Assembly: GCA_963780895.1 (NCBI GenBank)
Contig: CAWAEG010000002.1
Coordinates: 558,001-622,000, forward strand
DNA from: DASQFI01 sp963780895
GTDB taxonomy: Bacteria > Acidobacteriota > Vicinamibacteria > Vicinamibacterales > SCN-69-37
Reading direction: 5' to 3'
Length of the DNA stretch: 64,000 bases
In this document: positions 16,490 to 25,879 of the stretch, piece after piece
Numbering within the stretch: the stretch's first letter is position 1
How the letters are laid out: each line of letters opens with the position of its first letter
Position numbers and translations under genes: made by a program
Notes under the pieces: model-generated
Seen by the model: only the letters and a program-made list of their open reading frames with translations
Told to the model about the DNA's origin: nothing
Database searches by the model: none

Positions 16490-18370
16490 ATGTCTCGACC
16501 CCTTCGAGCATCCATTGTTGCAGGAATCGTTGCGGTTGCCGTCTGGCTTGCGCCGCGGCCGGCGGCGCAGGCGCCGTACGACATCCGCGCCAACTACACG
16601 AAGGCCGAGCACCTGGTGCCCATGCGCGACGGCGTGAAGCTCTTCACGATCGTCTATACCCCGAAGGACCAGTCGAAAACGTATCCGTTCATGCTGCACC
16701 GCACGCCGTACGGATCGCCGCCGTACGGCCCGGACACGTATCGAGGGTCGCTCGGGCCGTCGGCGACGTTCGCGAAGGAAGGGTTCATCTTCGTCTACCA
16801 GGACGTGCGCGGGAAGTTTCGATCGGACGGGGAGTTCGTCGTCATGCGGCCGATCAAGCCGGCGCCGCGCAAGCCGACCGACACGGACGAGAGCACGGAC
16901 ACCTACGACACCGTCGAGTGGCTCGTGAAGAACGTCGCGAACAACAACGGCCGCGCGGGTCAGTGGGGGATTTCCTATCCGGGAAGTCAAACGGTCTGGG
17001 GGATGATCGACGCCCACCCGGCGCTCAAAGCGTCGTCGCCGCAGGCGCCGGCGATCGACATGTTCCTCGGCGACGACTTCCACCACAACGGCGCGTTCCG
17101 GCTGATGTACACGTTCAGCTGGCTCGCGGGCAACGCGCGACCGCGCGCGGGCGCCACCGAAACACGCGGCCCCGGGTTCGACTACGGCACTCCGGACGGG
17201 TATCGCTTTTTCCTCGAGGCTGGTCCCGTCGCGAGCATCAACGAGAAGTACTTCAACTACAGTGTGCCGACGTGGAACGAATACATGGCGCATCCTGACT
17301 ACGACGCGTACTGGCAGGATCAGAATCCGCTGCGGCACCTGAAAAACACGACGCACGCGGTGCTGAACGTTGCCGGCTGGTTCGACGCCGAGGATTTCTA
17401 CGGTCCGATGGAAACCTATCGAACCATCGAGAAGGCGACGCCGAAAAACCTCAGCACGCTGGTCGTCGGCCCGTGGCTCCACGGCGGCTGGGCCTCGATG
17501 CCGGGCGACGTGCTGGGCGAGATCCAGTTCGGATCGCGGACCGGCGAGCACTTCCGCGACAATGTCGAGCTGCCGTTTTTCGTCGCACACCTCAAGGGTC
17601 AGGGGAAACCCGATCTGGCTGAGGCCGTCGTCTTCGAAACCGGCGCCAATCAGTGGAAGAGCTACGCGTCGTGGCCGCCGCCGGGAGGCGGGTCGCGGAC
17701 CCTCTATCTCCACCCGAACGGCGGCCTGTCGTTCGCGGCGCCTCCAGCGGCTGCTGCGGACGCTTCCGACAGCTTCGTGAGCGACCCGGCGAAGCCGGTG
17801 CCCTGGAGCGCGGAAACGCGGACGACGCAGGGGCATTTGTGGATGGTGGAGGACCAGCGCTTCGCCTCCACCCGGCCGGACGTGCTCGTGTATCAGACGG
17901 AACCGCTCACCGAAGACGTCCTGATCGCCGGCCCCATCATGGCCTCGCTCACGGTTTCGACCACCGGCACGGACGCGGACTGGATCGTCAAGCTCATCGA
18001 TGTCTATCCCGGTAACGCGCCCGACAATCAGCCGAACCCGCGCGGCGTCCGGATGGGGCACTTCCAGATGCTGCTCGCCGGCGAAGTCTTCCGCAGCCGC
18101 TACCGGAATTCGTTCTCGAAGCCCGTCGCCATGGTGCCGAACCAGCCGACGAAGATCGAATTCGATCTCAGGGATCGCTACCACCGGTTCCTGAAAGGTC
18201 ACCGCATCATGGTGCAGATCCAGAGCACCTGGTTCCCGGTGATCGACCGCAACCCGCAGACGTTCGTCAATATCTACACCGCGAAGCCGGCTGATTTCCG
18301 CTCCGCGACGCACCGCGTGTTTCGATCCGCTACAAGACCGTCCGGCGTGAAAGTCAACGTCCTTCGCTGA
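16490..18370 (+). CDS. CocE/NonD-family (X-Pro dipeptidyl-peptidase S15-like) hydrolase
   Basis: A 626-residue exported alpha/beta hydrolase. ATG 16490 is preceded by GGCGAGGTG and begins a signal peptide (LRASIVAGIVAVAVWLAPRPAA). The nucleophile elbow is WGISYPGS with Ser162; candidate acid and base residues are in the conserved WFDAEDFYG (about residue 300) and GPWLHGGW (about 330). The C-terminal jelly-roll of the family is present (DADWIVKLIDVYPGN; MVQIQSTWFPVIDRN). Members include alpha-amino-acid ester hydrolases, cocaine esterase and glutaryl acylases; the substrate here is an ester or amide of unknown identity. It stands alone in transcription units as far as spacing shows. Confidence 0.9.
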   Translation: MSRPLRASIVAGIVAVAVWLAPRPAAQAPYDIRANYTKAEHLVPMRDGVKLFTIVYTPKDQSKTYPFMLHRTPYGSPPYGPDTYRGSLGPSATFAKEGFIFVYQDVRGKFRSDGEFVVMRPIKPAPRKPTDTDESTDTYDTVEWLVKNVANNNGRAGQWGISYPGSQTVWGMIDAHPALKASSPQAPAIDMFLGDDFHHNGAFRLMYTFSWLAGNARPRAGATETRGPGFDYGTPDGYRFFLEAGPVASINEKYFNYSVPTWNEYMAHPDYDAYWQDQNPLRHLKNTTHAVLNVAGWFDAEDFYGPMETYRTIEKATPKNLSTLVVGPWLHGGWASMPGDVLGEIQFGSRTGEHFRDNVELPFFVAHLKGQGKPDLAEAVVFETGANQWKSYASWPPPGGGSRTLYLHPNGGLSFAAPPAAAADASDSFVSDPAKPVPWSAETRTTQGHLWMVEDQRFASTRPDVLVYQTEPLTEDVLIAGPIMASLTVSTTGTDADWIVKLIDVYPGNAPDNQPNPRGVRMGHFQMLLAGEVFRSRYRNSFSKPVAMVPNQPTKIEFDLRDRYHRFLKGHRIMVQIQSTWFPVIDRNPQTFVNIYTAKPADFRSATHRVFRSATRPSGVKVNVLR

Positions 18371-18553
18371 GACAACGGGTGCTGGGTGCAGACTGGCGCT
18401 ATCGCTTGTACTTTGGTTCGGACTTTGGTACGTTCTGCTCCGCCAAACCGGTGAACTGCCGGAGCCATGCTGCTCGGCGATCAGTTCTCGCATCGTCTTC
18501 TCGCCTGGATCCGGCTCGTCGGCCTGAATTGAAGCATTGACCGGGAGGAGCCG

Positions 18554-18964
18554 ATGCCGCAGGTACGCCGCCAGGCGGCGGTGATTGCCTATCGCATTCG
18601 CAAGGAACGGGTCGAAGTGGTACTGGTCACGAGGTCCAGCGGCAAAGGCTGGATCGTGCCGAAGGGATCAATTGACGAGGGCGAACGGCCGCGCGATGCG
18701 GCGATCCGCGAAGCCGAAGAAGAAGCGGGCCTGCGCGGTGTCGTCGCGCGCAAGCCGGTCGGCCGCTACCGGCACGGGACCGGCGGCGGGAGATACCGGG
18801 TGGACGTGTATCTGATGCGCGTCACCAAGGTGCGCGAGCGCTGGCTGGAGGACAAGCGTCGCCGGCGCCGCTGGATGGAGGTCGACGAAGCCGCAGCCCG
18901 CCTGCGGAGAGAACTGCGTCCATACCTCAGCGGGCTCGAAGCCGAAGCCTGGGTGGACCAGTGA
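18554..18964 (+). CDS. Nudix hydrolase
   Basis: A 136-residue Nudix protein with a strong GGGAGGAG ribosome site before ATG 18554. The Nudix box GSIDEGERPRDAAIREAEEE (about residues 38-57, followed by AGL) supplies the divalent-metal-binding glutamates. The short form, with KGWIVPKG ahead of the box and a basic C-terminus (DKRRRRRWMEV), resembles bacterial relatives of diphosphoinositol-polyphosphate/diadenosine-polyphosphate hydrolases. It is the first gene of a tight operon: its stop overlaps the CHAD gene start (GTGA), which suggests the substrate relates to polyphosphate-type compounds. The exact substrate is inferred, not shown. Confidence 0.9.
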   Translation: MPQVRRQAAVIAYRIRKERVEVVLVTRSSGKGWIVPKGSIDEGERPRDAAIREAEEEAGLRGVVARKPVGRYRHGTGGGRYRVDVYLMRVTKVRERWLEDKRRRRRWMEVDEAAARLRRELRPYLSGLEAEAWVDQ

Positions 18965-20559
18965 GCGTCGCCAGCCACGTGAACAGCGATCCGCCGATCC
19001 GCGAATCGGTGTACGTCGTCCAGGGGGACACCCCTCCGGATGCCATCGCGAGGAGCCTGCAGGCGCTTGTGCCGGCGCGGCATCGACCGATCGCGCGGCA
19101 ACGAGTCGCCCTGTTGGATACGGTCGACGGCCGCGTACGGCGAGCCGGAGGGCGTCTCACGCGCGCCGGAGCCATCGGGGCTTCGGACGTGACGTGGCAG
19201 CCCCGCGGGCGCCGGGAGGTGGCTGCGCGGTTGAGCCGGCCGCCAAGTTTCGCGTGGGACCTCCCGGACGGTCCGCTGCGGCAGACGCTCGCGCCCGTGA
19301 TCGGCGCCCGGCGTCTGCTCGCGCAGGCCGATGCCGAGAAGCACGGCTCGCTGCTCGAGGTCCTGGATGATCGCGGCAAGATCGTCGCTCGCGTACGGAT
19401 CGAGTCTGGCCGCGTCCGATCGTCGGCGGCGCGCAGCGCCTGGCAACCGCTGCCCACCATCGTGACGCTGACGTCGCTGCGGGGCTACGACGATGTCTAC
19501 GCGCGGCTCGTGCCCGTGATCGAGAGTCGCCCGGGAGTCACGTCATGCCCCGAGGGGTTTCACGGCTTCGTTCTGCGTCACGCAGGCGCGCCGGAGCCCG
19601 GGGTGCTGTCGTTGCCGCAGCTGGACCTGCCGCCCACCGTCCGTGCGGATGTCGGCGCCTGTCAGATCCATCGCGCGTTGCTCGGCCTCCTGCAGGCGAA
19701 CGAGCCGGGCCTGCGCGCGAACGTGGACACGGAGTTCCTCCACGATTTCCGCGTGGCGGTCCGCCGCACCCGCTCTCTGCTCGGCCAGCTCAAGGGCGTG
19801 TTCCCGGCCGAAGCGGTCGAGCGCTTCTCGGCCGAGTTCTCGTGGCTCGGGCGTCTCACCAATGCGGCGCGCGATTTGGACGTGCTGGTCCTCGCGCTGA
19901 GAGAGCACGAGCCGGACCTCTCCGTCGACGACAGAAACGCCCTCATGGCTTTTCTGGCCACGGCGCAGGAGCGGGAGCATCACACGCTCATCGACGCGCT
20001 GGAGTGCGGCCGCTACCGCCGGCTGATTGCCGACTGGCAGCTGTTCCTCGAACAACCCGCAGAGGCCGGGCCCGACGCCCCGAACGGTGGACGACCGCTT
20101 ACGGCGGTGATCTCGCGGCGGGCGTGGCGTCTGAGCAAACGGATCGCGGCGATCACGGACACCGTCGACGAGCACACGCCGGTGCCTGACCTACATGCCG
20201 TGCGTGTCGACGCGAAGAAACTCAGGTACCTCATCGACGTGGCGCCGGGATTCTACGACGCCGCGGATCTCGACCGGATTCTTGACGCGCTCAAGAAGCT
20301 GCAACGGGCGCTCGGCGATTTCAACGACGCCGACGTCCAGGAAGCGCGGCTGCTCGACGCTGGCCGCGCCTGGGCTGCCGATGGCGCGCCCGCCGGCGCG
20401 CTGCTGACGCTCGGGCGGTTGGCCGAGCGATGCCGCGCCCGCCGGGAGAGCCTGCGCGGAGTCGTTGTCAAGAGACTGAGACGATTCGGCTCACGGGCCA
20501 CGCGCGCCGCGTGCCGGCGTGCCTTCCGGGACGCGGCCCTGGCGGATCAGGCCCCATGA
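18961..20559 (+). CDS. CYTH-like plus CHAD-domain polyphosphate-associated protein
   Basis: A 532-residue protein. GTG 18961 overlaps the Nudix stop by 4 nt, a translational-coupling arrangement. Residues 1-215 look like a divergent CYTH (triphosphate tunnel) domain: LLDTVDGRVRRAGGRLTR matches the DTPD..L..AG..LR pattern, and a later IGARRLLAQADAEKH segment fits the second half. Residues about 225-520 form a CHAD domain, an alpha-helical bundle with conserved basic residues and histidines: LHDFRVAVRRTRSLLGQLKG, LTNAARDLDVL, LHAVRVDAKKLRYLIDVAPG. CHAD domains are known to bind polyphosphate and to localise to polyphosphate granules. The CYTH half lacks most of the usual acidic pairs, so catalysis is doubtful. 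Confidence 0.87.
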   Translation: MSVASHVNSDPPIRESVYVVQGDTPPDAIARSLQALVPARHRPIARQRVALLDTVDGRVRRAGGRLTRAGAIGASDVTWQPRGRREVAARLSRPPSFAWDLPDGPLRQTLAPVIGARRLLAQADAEKHGSLLEVLDDRGKIVARVRIESGRVRSSAARSAWQPLPTIVTLTSLRGYDDVYARLVPVIESRPGVTSCPEGFHGFVLRHAGAPEPGVLSLPQLDLPPTVRADVGACQIHRALLGLLQANEPGLRANVDTEFLHDFRVAVRRTRSLLGQLKGVFPAEAVERFSAEFSWLGRLTNAARDLDVLVLALREHEPDLSVDDRNALMAFLATAQEREHHTLIDALECGRYRRLIADWQLFLEQPAEAGPDAPNGGRPLTAVISRRAWRLSKRIAAITDTVDEHTPVPDLHAVRVDAKKLRYLIDVAPGFYDAADLDRILDALKKLQRALGDFNDADVQEARLLDAGRAWAADGAPAGALLTLGRLAERCRARRESLRGVVVKRLRRFGSRATRAACRRAFRDAALADQAP

Positions 20560-21887
20560 AAGTTGTTGCTGTCTACAACCTGAAGGGCGGCGTCGGAAAG
20601 ACCACGACGACAATCAATCTGTCGTATCTCGCCGCGGCCGGTAGCCACCGGACGCTGGTGTGGGATCTCGACCCCCAAGCCGCCTCGAGCTTTGCCTTTC
20701 GCATCCGGCCAGAGGTCGAAGGCTTCGGCAGGAAGACGCTCGAGGGCGGCCAGATGCTCGGTGGCGCCATCAAGGAGACGGACTACCGCAACCTGGATCT
20801 ACTGCCTGCCGACTTCGCCTACCGCAAGTTCGATCGGCTACTCGATCGGTCTGGCAGCCCCGGACGCGTTGTGGCCGGGCTTCTCGAAACGCTCGGCCGC
20901 GATTATGACGTGGTCTTTCTCGATTGCCCGGGCGGCATGTCTCTGCTGACCGAGGGGGTCCTGGCCGCAGCTGACGCCGTTCTCGTCCCGACCATTCCGA
21001 CCGTACTCTCGCTGCGGACGCTTGCACAGGTGATCGAATGGGCCGAGCGCTCCAATTCGTCGTTCGTGCTGGCGGCGTTCTTCAACATGGTCGATCGCCG
21101 CAAGAACCTGCACCGGCGAGCGTGCGAGTGGGCGGCGGGCCGTCCCGACGTGTTGTTGCCTGAACAAATTCCGTATACCAGCGTCGTCGAGCAGATGGCG
21201 ATTCGGCGCATGCCCCTGCCCGCATTCGCCGCGCGGGACACAGCAACCGCTGCGTTCGCGGCGATCTGGACGGAGCTCCAGACGCGAATGCGGCAGGGAG
21301 CAGAACGGCGCGCGGGGCCGACGCGAGAATGGACGTACCGCCTGCGGGCAGTCGAGTCGCTGATGGCTCAGCTGGAATCGGAGGGCGGGCCGTCGGCTTC
21401 CTCGGAGCCGCCGCGGACTGCCCGCCGCGACGAACGGCCTCCAAGGTTCCGCTGGGTCAATGGCGCGCGGGTCCTGACGGCATCACCCGCTTCCGGCGAC
21501 AGGCCTGGCTTCGAAGCCGGGTCTCTCGAAGGGAGCGACGACCTGGTCCATGGGTTCGACACGGACAATCGAGACCTGCAGCGTCGCGGCCACGCGCTCG
21601 AGCTCCGCGAACACCAGGGGACCTTCGTCATCGTGGCGACGCGGTCCGAGAGTGCTGGTCGACCTTCCCCACGCAGACGAGCGCAGGTTCAGATCGACGC
21701 CTCGTGGGCCGTCGACATCCTGTCCGGGGTCATGTCGCCGCTTGCGGCGTTCGCGCGAAGGCTGGGACGACCGGGGCCGGATGCCGTCGAAAGTATCCGC
21801 GCGATCGTCGGCGACCGGGAGCTCCACCGCATCGGTTCACAGGTGGCGAGCCGGCCAGAGCCGTCTGGCGACGTCGCGAACGGCTGA
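20556..21887 (+). CDS. ParA/MinD-family ATPase with CYTH-like C-terminal extension
   Basis: A 443-residue protein whose ATG (20556) overlaps the CHAD stop by 4 nt. Residues 1-260 are a ParA-type ATPase: deviant Walker A KGGVGKTTTTINLSYLAA with signature Lys10, the WDLDPQAASS strand, and switch II VVFLDCPGG. The segment from about residue 285 is an extra 150 residues absent from ordinary ParA; within it, HGFDTDNRDLQRRGHALELR resembles the core of a CYTH domain. ParA ATPases position plasmids, chromosomes or protein bodies by dynamic nucleoid binding; no ParB gene or parS-like repeats are seen, and the neighbours suggest a cargo other than DNA. A polyphosphate-body positioning role is my inference. 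Confidence 0.87.
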   Translation: MKVVAVYNLKGGVGKTTTTINLSYLAAAGSHRTLVWDLDPQAASSFAFRIRPEVEGFGRKTLEGGQMLGGAIKETDYRNLDLLPADFAYRKFDRLLDRSGSPGRVVAGLLETLGRDYDVVFLDCPGGMSLLTEGVLAAADAVLVPTIPTVLSLRTLAQVIEWAERSNSSFVLAAFFNMVDRRKNLHRRACEWAAGRPDVLLPEQIPYTSVVEQMAIRRMPLPAFAARDTATAAFAAIWTELQTRMRQGAERRAGPTREWTYRLRAVESLMAQLESEGGPSASSEPPRTARRDERPPRFRWVNGARVLTASPASGDRPGFEAGSLEGSDDLVHGFDTDNRDLQRRGHALELREHQGTFVIVATRSESAGRPSPRRRAQVQIDASWAVDILSGVMSPLAAFARRLGRPGPDAVESIRAIVGDRELHRIGSQVASRPEPSGDVANG

Positions 21888-21902
21888 AGGACGGCGGAGA
21901 AG

Positions 21903-22043
21903 ATGCGACCGCGACGGCGCCCTGCGATCGTCACGCTGTTCTGCACGTCTGCGACGCTCGGAATCGCCCACGCGATCTCGCCGACGTCATGTTTGCGCAA
22001 CTGTTGTCACGGCAAGGTCGGGCCGGCGATCGGACGGCCCTGA
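21903..22043 (+). CDS. Small Cys-rich exported peptide candidate (46 aa)
   Basis: An ATG at 21903, 15 nt after the ParA stop, has a GGAGAAG site directly upstream and opens a 46-codon frame. The peptide begins with four basic residues, a hydrophobic segment (AIVTLFCTSATLGIAHA) that looks like a signal peptide, and then SCLRNCCHGK. No family is recognised and the frame is short, so this may be a chance ORF. The remainder of the spacer to 22104 holds nothing else I can support. Confidence 0.25.
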   Translation: MRPRRRPAIVTLFCTSATLGIAHAISPTSCLRNCCHGKVGPAIGRP

Positions 22044-22104
22044 GTCGTGAGATTGGTCGTCAGGCTATCGCTCGCCGTCCGATCGGACGAAAATCAGGGC
22101 ACCG

Positions 22105-22874
22105 ATGGCGCGGAACCGATTCGACGGGATTGAACTGGCCTGCGTCAGCGCGCTCCTTCTCACCCTCGGCTTCGGCGCCGGCCGCCACTTCGTCCTCAAC
22201 TACCACGATACGTTCGTCTCCCCTCGAGACACCCAGTGGCTGCGCGATCGGTATGGGTCGCTCAAGTACTCCGAAAACGCCGAAGAATGGATCGTTCGTG
22301 ATTTCTTTCAGGATGCGCGCAGGGGACGTTCGTCGATATCGGTTCTGCCGACGCGCGCGTGGGCAGCAACACCTATTTCCTCGAGTCCCACCTCGGCTGG
22401 TCGGGCATTGCCGTCGATGCACTCGCTGAGTACGCGCCGTCGTACGCGAAGCTCCGGCCGCGAACCAAGTTCTTCAGTTTGTTCGTGAGCGATCATTCCG
22501 ATGCGACAGCGACGATGTACGTGTCACGCCGCTACGAGCAGTACTCATCCGCAACGCGCGACTTCACATCCCAGTACAGGCCCGCGGATCTCGTGGCACG
22601 TGAGGTCCCGACCGTCACCCTCGACGATCTCCTGCCTCGCGCTGGCGGCACGAAGATCGACTTCCTGTCGATGGACATCGAACTGTCGGAACCGAAGGCG
22701 CTTGCCGCATTCGATCTGCGCCGCTACGCTCCGCGTCTCGTGTGCATCGAGGCGCACCCAGAGACCAGGCAGTTCATCCTCGACTACTTCACTGCGCGTG
22801 GCTACACGGTGGTCGGGAAGTACCTCCGGCTCGATACCATTAATCTCTGGTTTGCGCCGCTGTCGGCATCGTAA
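22105..22874 (+). pseudogene. FkbM-family methyltransferase, one-base frameshift
   Basis: ATG 22105 starts a frame with an N-terminal hydrophobic anchor (LACVSALLLTLGFGAG) and DTQWLRDRYGSLKYSENAEE. At about 22320-22325, in an AGGGGAC string, the frame is lost just before the SAM-binding motif; the next register reads TFVDIGSADARVGSNTYFLE, then VTLDDLLPRAGGTKIDFLSM and DIELSEPKALAAFD to the stop at 22874. Restoring one G gives 256 residues, normal for the FkbM family (sugar or lipid O-methyltransferases, often membrane-tethered). A missing base in a G run is the classic homopolymer error, so the gene may be intact in the organism. Confidence 0.75.
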
Positions 22875-22996
22875 CGGCAGTCCTTCCTCGCCGCAGCTCT
22901 ATCAAATCGCAGGCCGGCAGGTCGCTCAACTCGACCTCGGAGGCCGGGACTTGTGGCCAGTCATTCGTATCGATCCGCCGGATCCAGTGACGAATG

Positions 22997-25605
22997 TCAG
23001 TTCGATCCTGGGCTGGCGGGCACCGTGCTGAAGAAGATGCCACTGACCAGCGCGTGGGCGCCCCCGGTCTTGGTCACCCTTACCCGAACGTTCCCGCTGA
23101 ACCGCCAGACGGTGTAGACACCGTTGCGGAACGCGTTGAGGGTGTGCGTCGCGAGCAGCGTGCTGGTGGCCGCGTCGAAGACGTCGAACCGCTGTGCGCG
23201 ACGGAGGTGTCCCAGTCCAACGAGTAGAACGCCACGTCGTGCGCCTGTCCGTCGGTCACGTTCACCGTGATGTCAAAGAATGTGGCGCTGTACCAGGTCG
23301 AGGCGATCCGGCCTGTGCCGCTGGCCCGCTGAAGCGCGCGGACGTCGGTCGTGGAGGCCGCCCACGTAATGGCGGACGTGCCGCTCGGTATCACCTGCGC
23401 GTAGGCAGGAATGCTTGCACTTTCGTTGATGATGCGGTACCCGTCGGTTCCGTAGACGCCGATCCAGTTGCCCTGCGTGGTCGTATCGGTCGTGATGAAC
23501 TGCGCGATCGGTCCGCTGCCGCCGGCCGTCGCGGTGATCTGCACCGGAACGGCGGTCGCAGTCAGACCCAGGGTGTCGGTCACCGTCGCGGTCAGCGTGT
23601 ACGAGCCAGGCGCCGCGTTGGTCCAGTTGACGTAGTACGGGCTGGTCGTATCCGTGCCGATGGGTTCGTCGTTGGCGAAGAACTGCACGTGCGCGACCCC
23701 GACGTCATCTGCGGCGGCTACGCCCACCGGGATGGACGCCGCCACGCCGATGCTGGCGCCGTCCAACGGGCTCGTGAATGACGCCGTCGGCTGCTGATTG
23801 TTGGCCGCCGGACCCCCGAAGAAGATACCGCTCAGGACGGCACCGGCGCCGGCCACCGTCGTGACCCTGATCCGGACGCTGCCGCTCAGTCGCCAGATGA
23901 TGTAGTGCCCGCCGTGGAACCCACCCAGGGTGTGCGTGGCCAGCAACTGGCCAGTGACGGCGTCAGTGATTTCGAACCGTTGGACTCGGTCCGAGGTGTC
24001 CCAATCGAGCGCGTAGAACGCGACATCATGCGCCTGGCCGTCCGTGAAGTTGATCGCGAATCCGATCGTGCCGCCGGTCCATGCGGCTGCGAATCGTCCC
24101 GGCGGGCTCGCACGCCGCAACGCCCGGACGTCAGTTGTCGACGAGGCCCACGTCACACTGCTGGCGCCGGTTACAGAGAACTGGGCATAAGGCGGGATGC
24201 TGACGCCGTCGGCGTGGATGGCATAGCCATCGAGGCCGTACGAGAGGAACCAGTTGCCTTGTGTCGTCGTATCGGTCCCGACGAGCGTTGCCCCCGGGAT
24301 CGTCGAGCCGGCCAGCTCGGATGCGGCCCGATAGACGTTCAGACGGCCGCCGGACACGACCGCCCCCTGCCACTGCGGAAGCACGTCGACACTCTCCATC
24401 AAGAGCGTCTTCAGCGAATCAACTGTGAGTGTCGGGTCGAGCGCGGTGAGCAGCGCCGCCGCGCCGGCGACGTGCGAGGCCGCCATGCTCGTGCCGGACG
24501 ACGTGGCGTAACCTCCGCCGACGTACGTGCTGACAATTCCCGAGCCGGGCGCGGCGAGATCCACCATCGTCGCGCCGACGTTGCTGTAGCTCGCACGGTT
24601 GTCGCTCCCGTCAGAGGCCGCCACGGCGATGATGCTCGGCGACGAAAGATTTGACGGGTAGAACGGCGTGGCGTCGTTGTTGGTCTCGCCGTTGCCGGCC
24701 GCGAAGACGTTCAGGATCCCGGCTTCGCCCGTCACGTCGATCGCCGACTGCAAGACAGGAGCCGGGCCGTCGCACGAGCCCCAGCTGTTGTTGCTCACCC
24801 GGATGTTCACGCCCCGGCGCTTGAGCGCGACGATGTAGTCGAAGCAGCCGATGGCATCGGCATCGGTGCCTTCGCCGTTGCTGCCGATGAACTTGCACGC
24901 CAGGATCTTCGAGTTCCAAGTGACGCCCGCGACGCCCGCGCCGTTGTTGCCGACGCCGGCAATCGTGCCGGCCACATGCGTCCCGTGCCCCTGGTCATCC
25001 ATCGGATCCTCGGGACCGCCGGGAGTTTCGTTCGCGTTGATCACGTCGATGCCGAACACGTCGTCCACGTAGCCGTTGTTGTCGTCGTCGGCGCGGTTGC
25101 CGGGGATTTCGCCCGGGTTGCGCCACATGTTCGACGCCAGGTCGGCGTGCGTGTAGTCCACACCCGTGTCGATGTTGGCGATGACGACCGACGGATCGCC
25201 GATGCTCAGCCGGTCCCAGACCGCATTGGCCCGAATCTTCTCGAGCCCCCAGAGCTGGCCGCCCGTCCAGAACGGATCGTTTGGCGAGGCAATCACCCGA
25301 CGGATGTAGTTCGGCTGCACCGCCAGAACCTCTGGCAGGGACCGAAAGTGCGTCATGGCCCATTCGGTGCTCTGCCCTGGAGGAACCCGCAGGTGATAGA
25401 CGTCGACCGCACTGTAGTAACGGATCAGGCGTGTCGCGCTGGAGCCGAGGACGCCGTTGATACGGGCCTGCCCGGCGGACGGGCTGAATCGAAGGATGAT
25501 CTCGCCCGCCACCAACTGGGCGGTCTTCGACTTCTGCTGAGCCTGAACACTGGCGAGCGCCAGGCCAACGACTACGAAGACGAGCGCGAGGTTCGGTCTT
25601 CTCAC
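22997..25605 (-). CDS. Secreted subtilisin (S8) with tandem C-terminal modules, frameshift near 3' end
   Basis: GTG 25605 has AGGAGG 6 nt upstream and begins a signal peptide (RRPNLALVFVVVGLALASVQA), so it is preferred over the ATG at 25632. A propeptide (VAGEIILRFSPSAGQ to VQPNYIRR) precedes an S8 catalytic domain with Asp146 (NIDTGVDYTHADL), His207 (DDQGHGTHVAG) and Ser373 (GTSMAASHVAG). The C-terminus carries a roughly 150-residue module (TTTQGNWFLSYGLDGYAIHA to VLSGIFFGG), an Ig-like domain (PLDGASIGVAASIPV), and a second copy of the first module. In the second copy the frame breaks at 23200-23204; one added base continues it (QRFDVFDAATSTLLATHTLN to SGIFF) to a stop at 22997, 869 residues in all. 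Unrepaired, the frame ends at 23080. Confidence 0.85.
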
Positions 25606-25611
25606 CGGAGC

Positions 25612-25617
25612 CCTCCT
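25612..25617 (-). promoter_or_regulatory. Shine-Dalgarno site (AGGAGG) fixing the subtilisin GTG start
   Basis: AGGAGG on the minus strand with 6-nt spacing to GTG 25605. It decides for this start over the in-frame ATG upstream, which would place the ribosome site inside the coding region. Confidence 0.7.
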
Positions 25618-25879
25618 GAGTAAAGGCCCCATAGTCTAACCCACCCCACTAAAGTGCAGTTTTGTAACGGCGCCTGTCGAAAACATGGCGCATTTTGAGA
25701 GGTCTTGATTCGCGCCACTTCAGAAGTCTGCGTGAAGGGTGACACAGGGTAGCCTGCGAGAGACCTTCCTGCGAGGGCCGACACGGGCGGTACTTGACAT
25801 TTGGCCGACAGATCCACGGCCCTGGGTCAGGAGCCTGGCAACCGAGCCGTGAGGTAGCGAGCGATTCTCGAACGGTCAG

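Noticed and set aside
15839..18493. An 884-codon open frame on the minus strand across the lipoprotein, CocE-type and following genes
   Set aside because: It is antisense to clearly recognisable proteins, has an Arg/Asp/Val-rich composition typical of high-GC shadow frames, and matches no family.
20556..21887. ParA as evidence of a plasmid or chromosome partition locus
   Set aside because: No ParB, parS-like repeats, replication gene or origin features are visible, and the gene is embedded in a Nudix/CHAD operon.
22875..22996. Small gene between the FkbM gene and the subtilisin
   Set aside because: Only short frames without a convincing ribosome site; the spacer is explained as the convergent ends of two genes.
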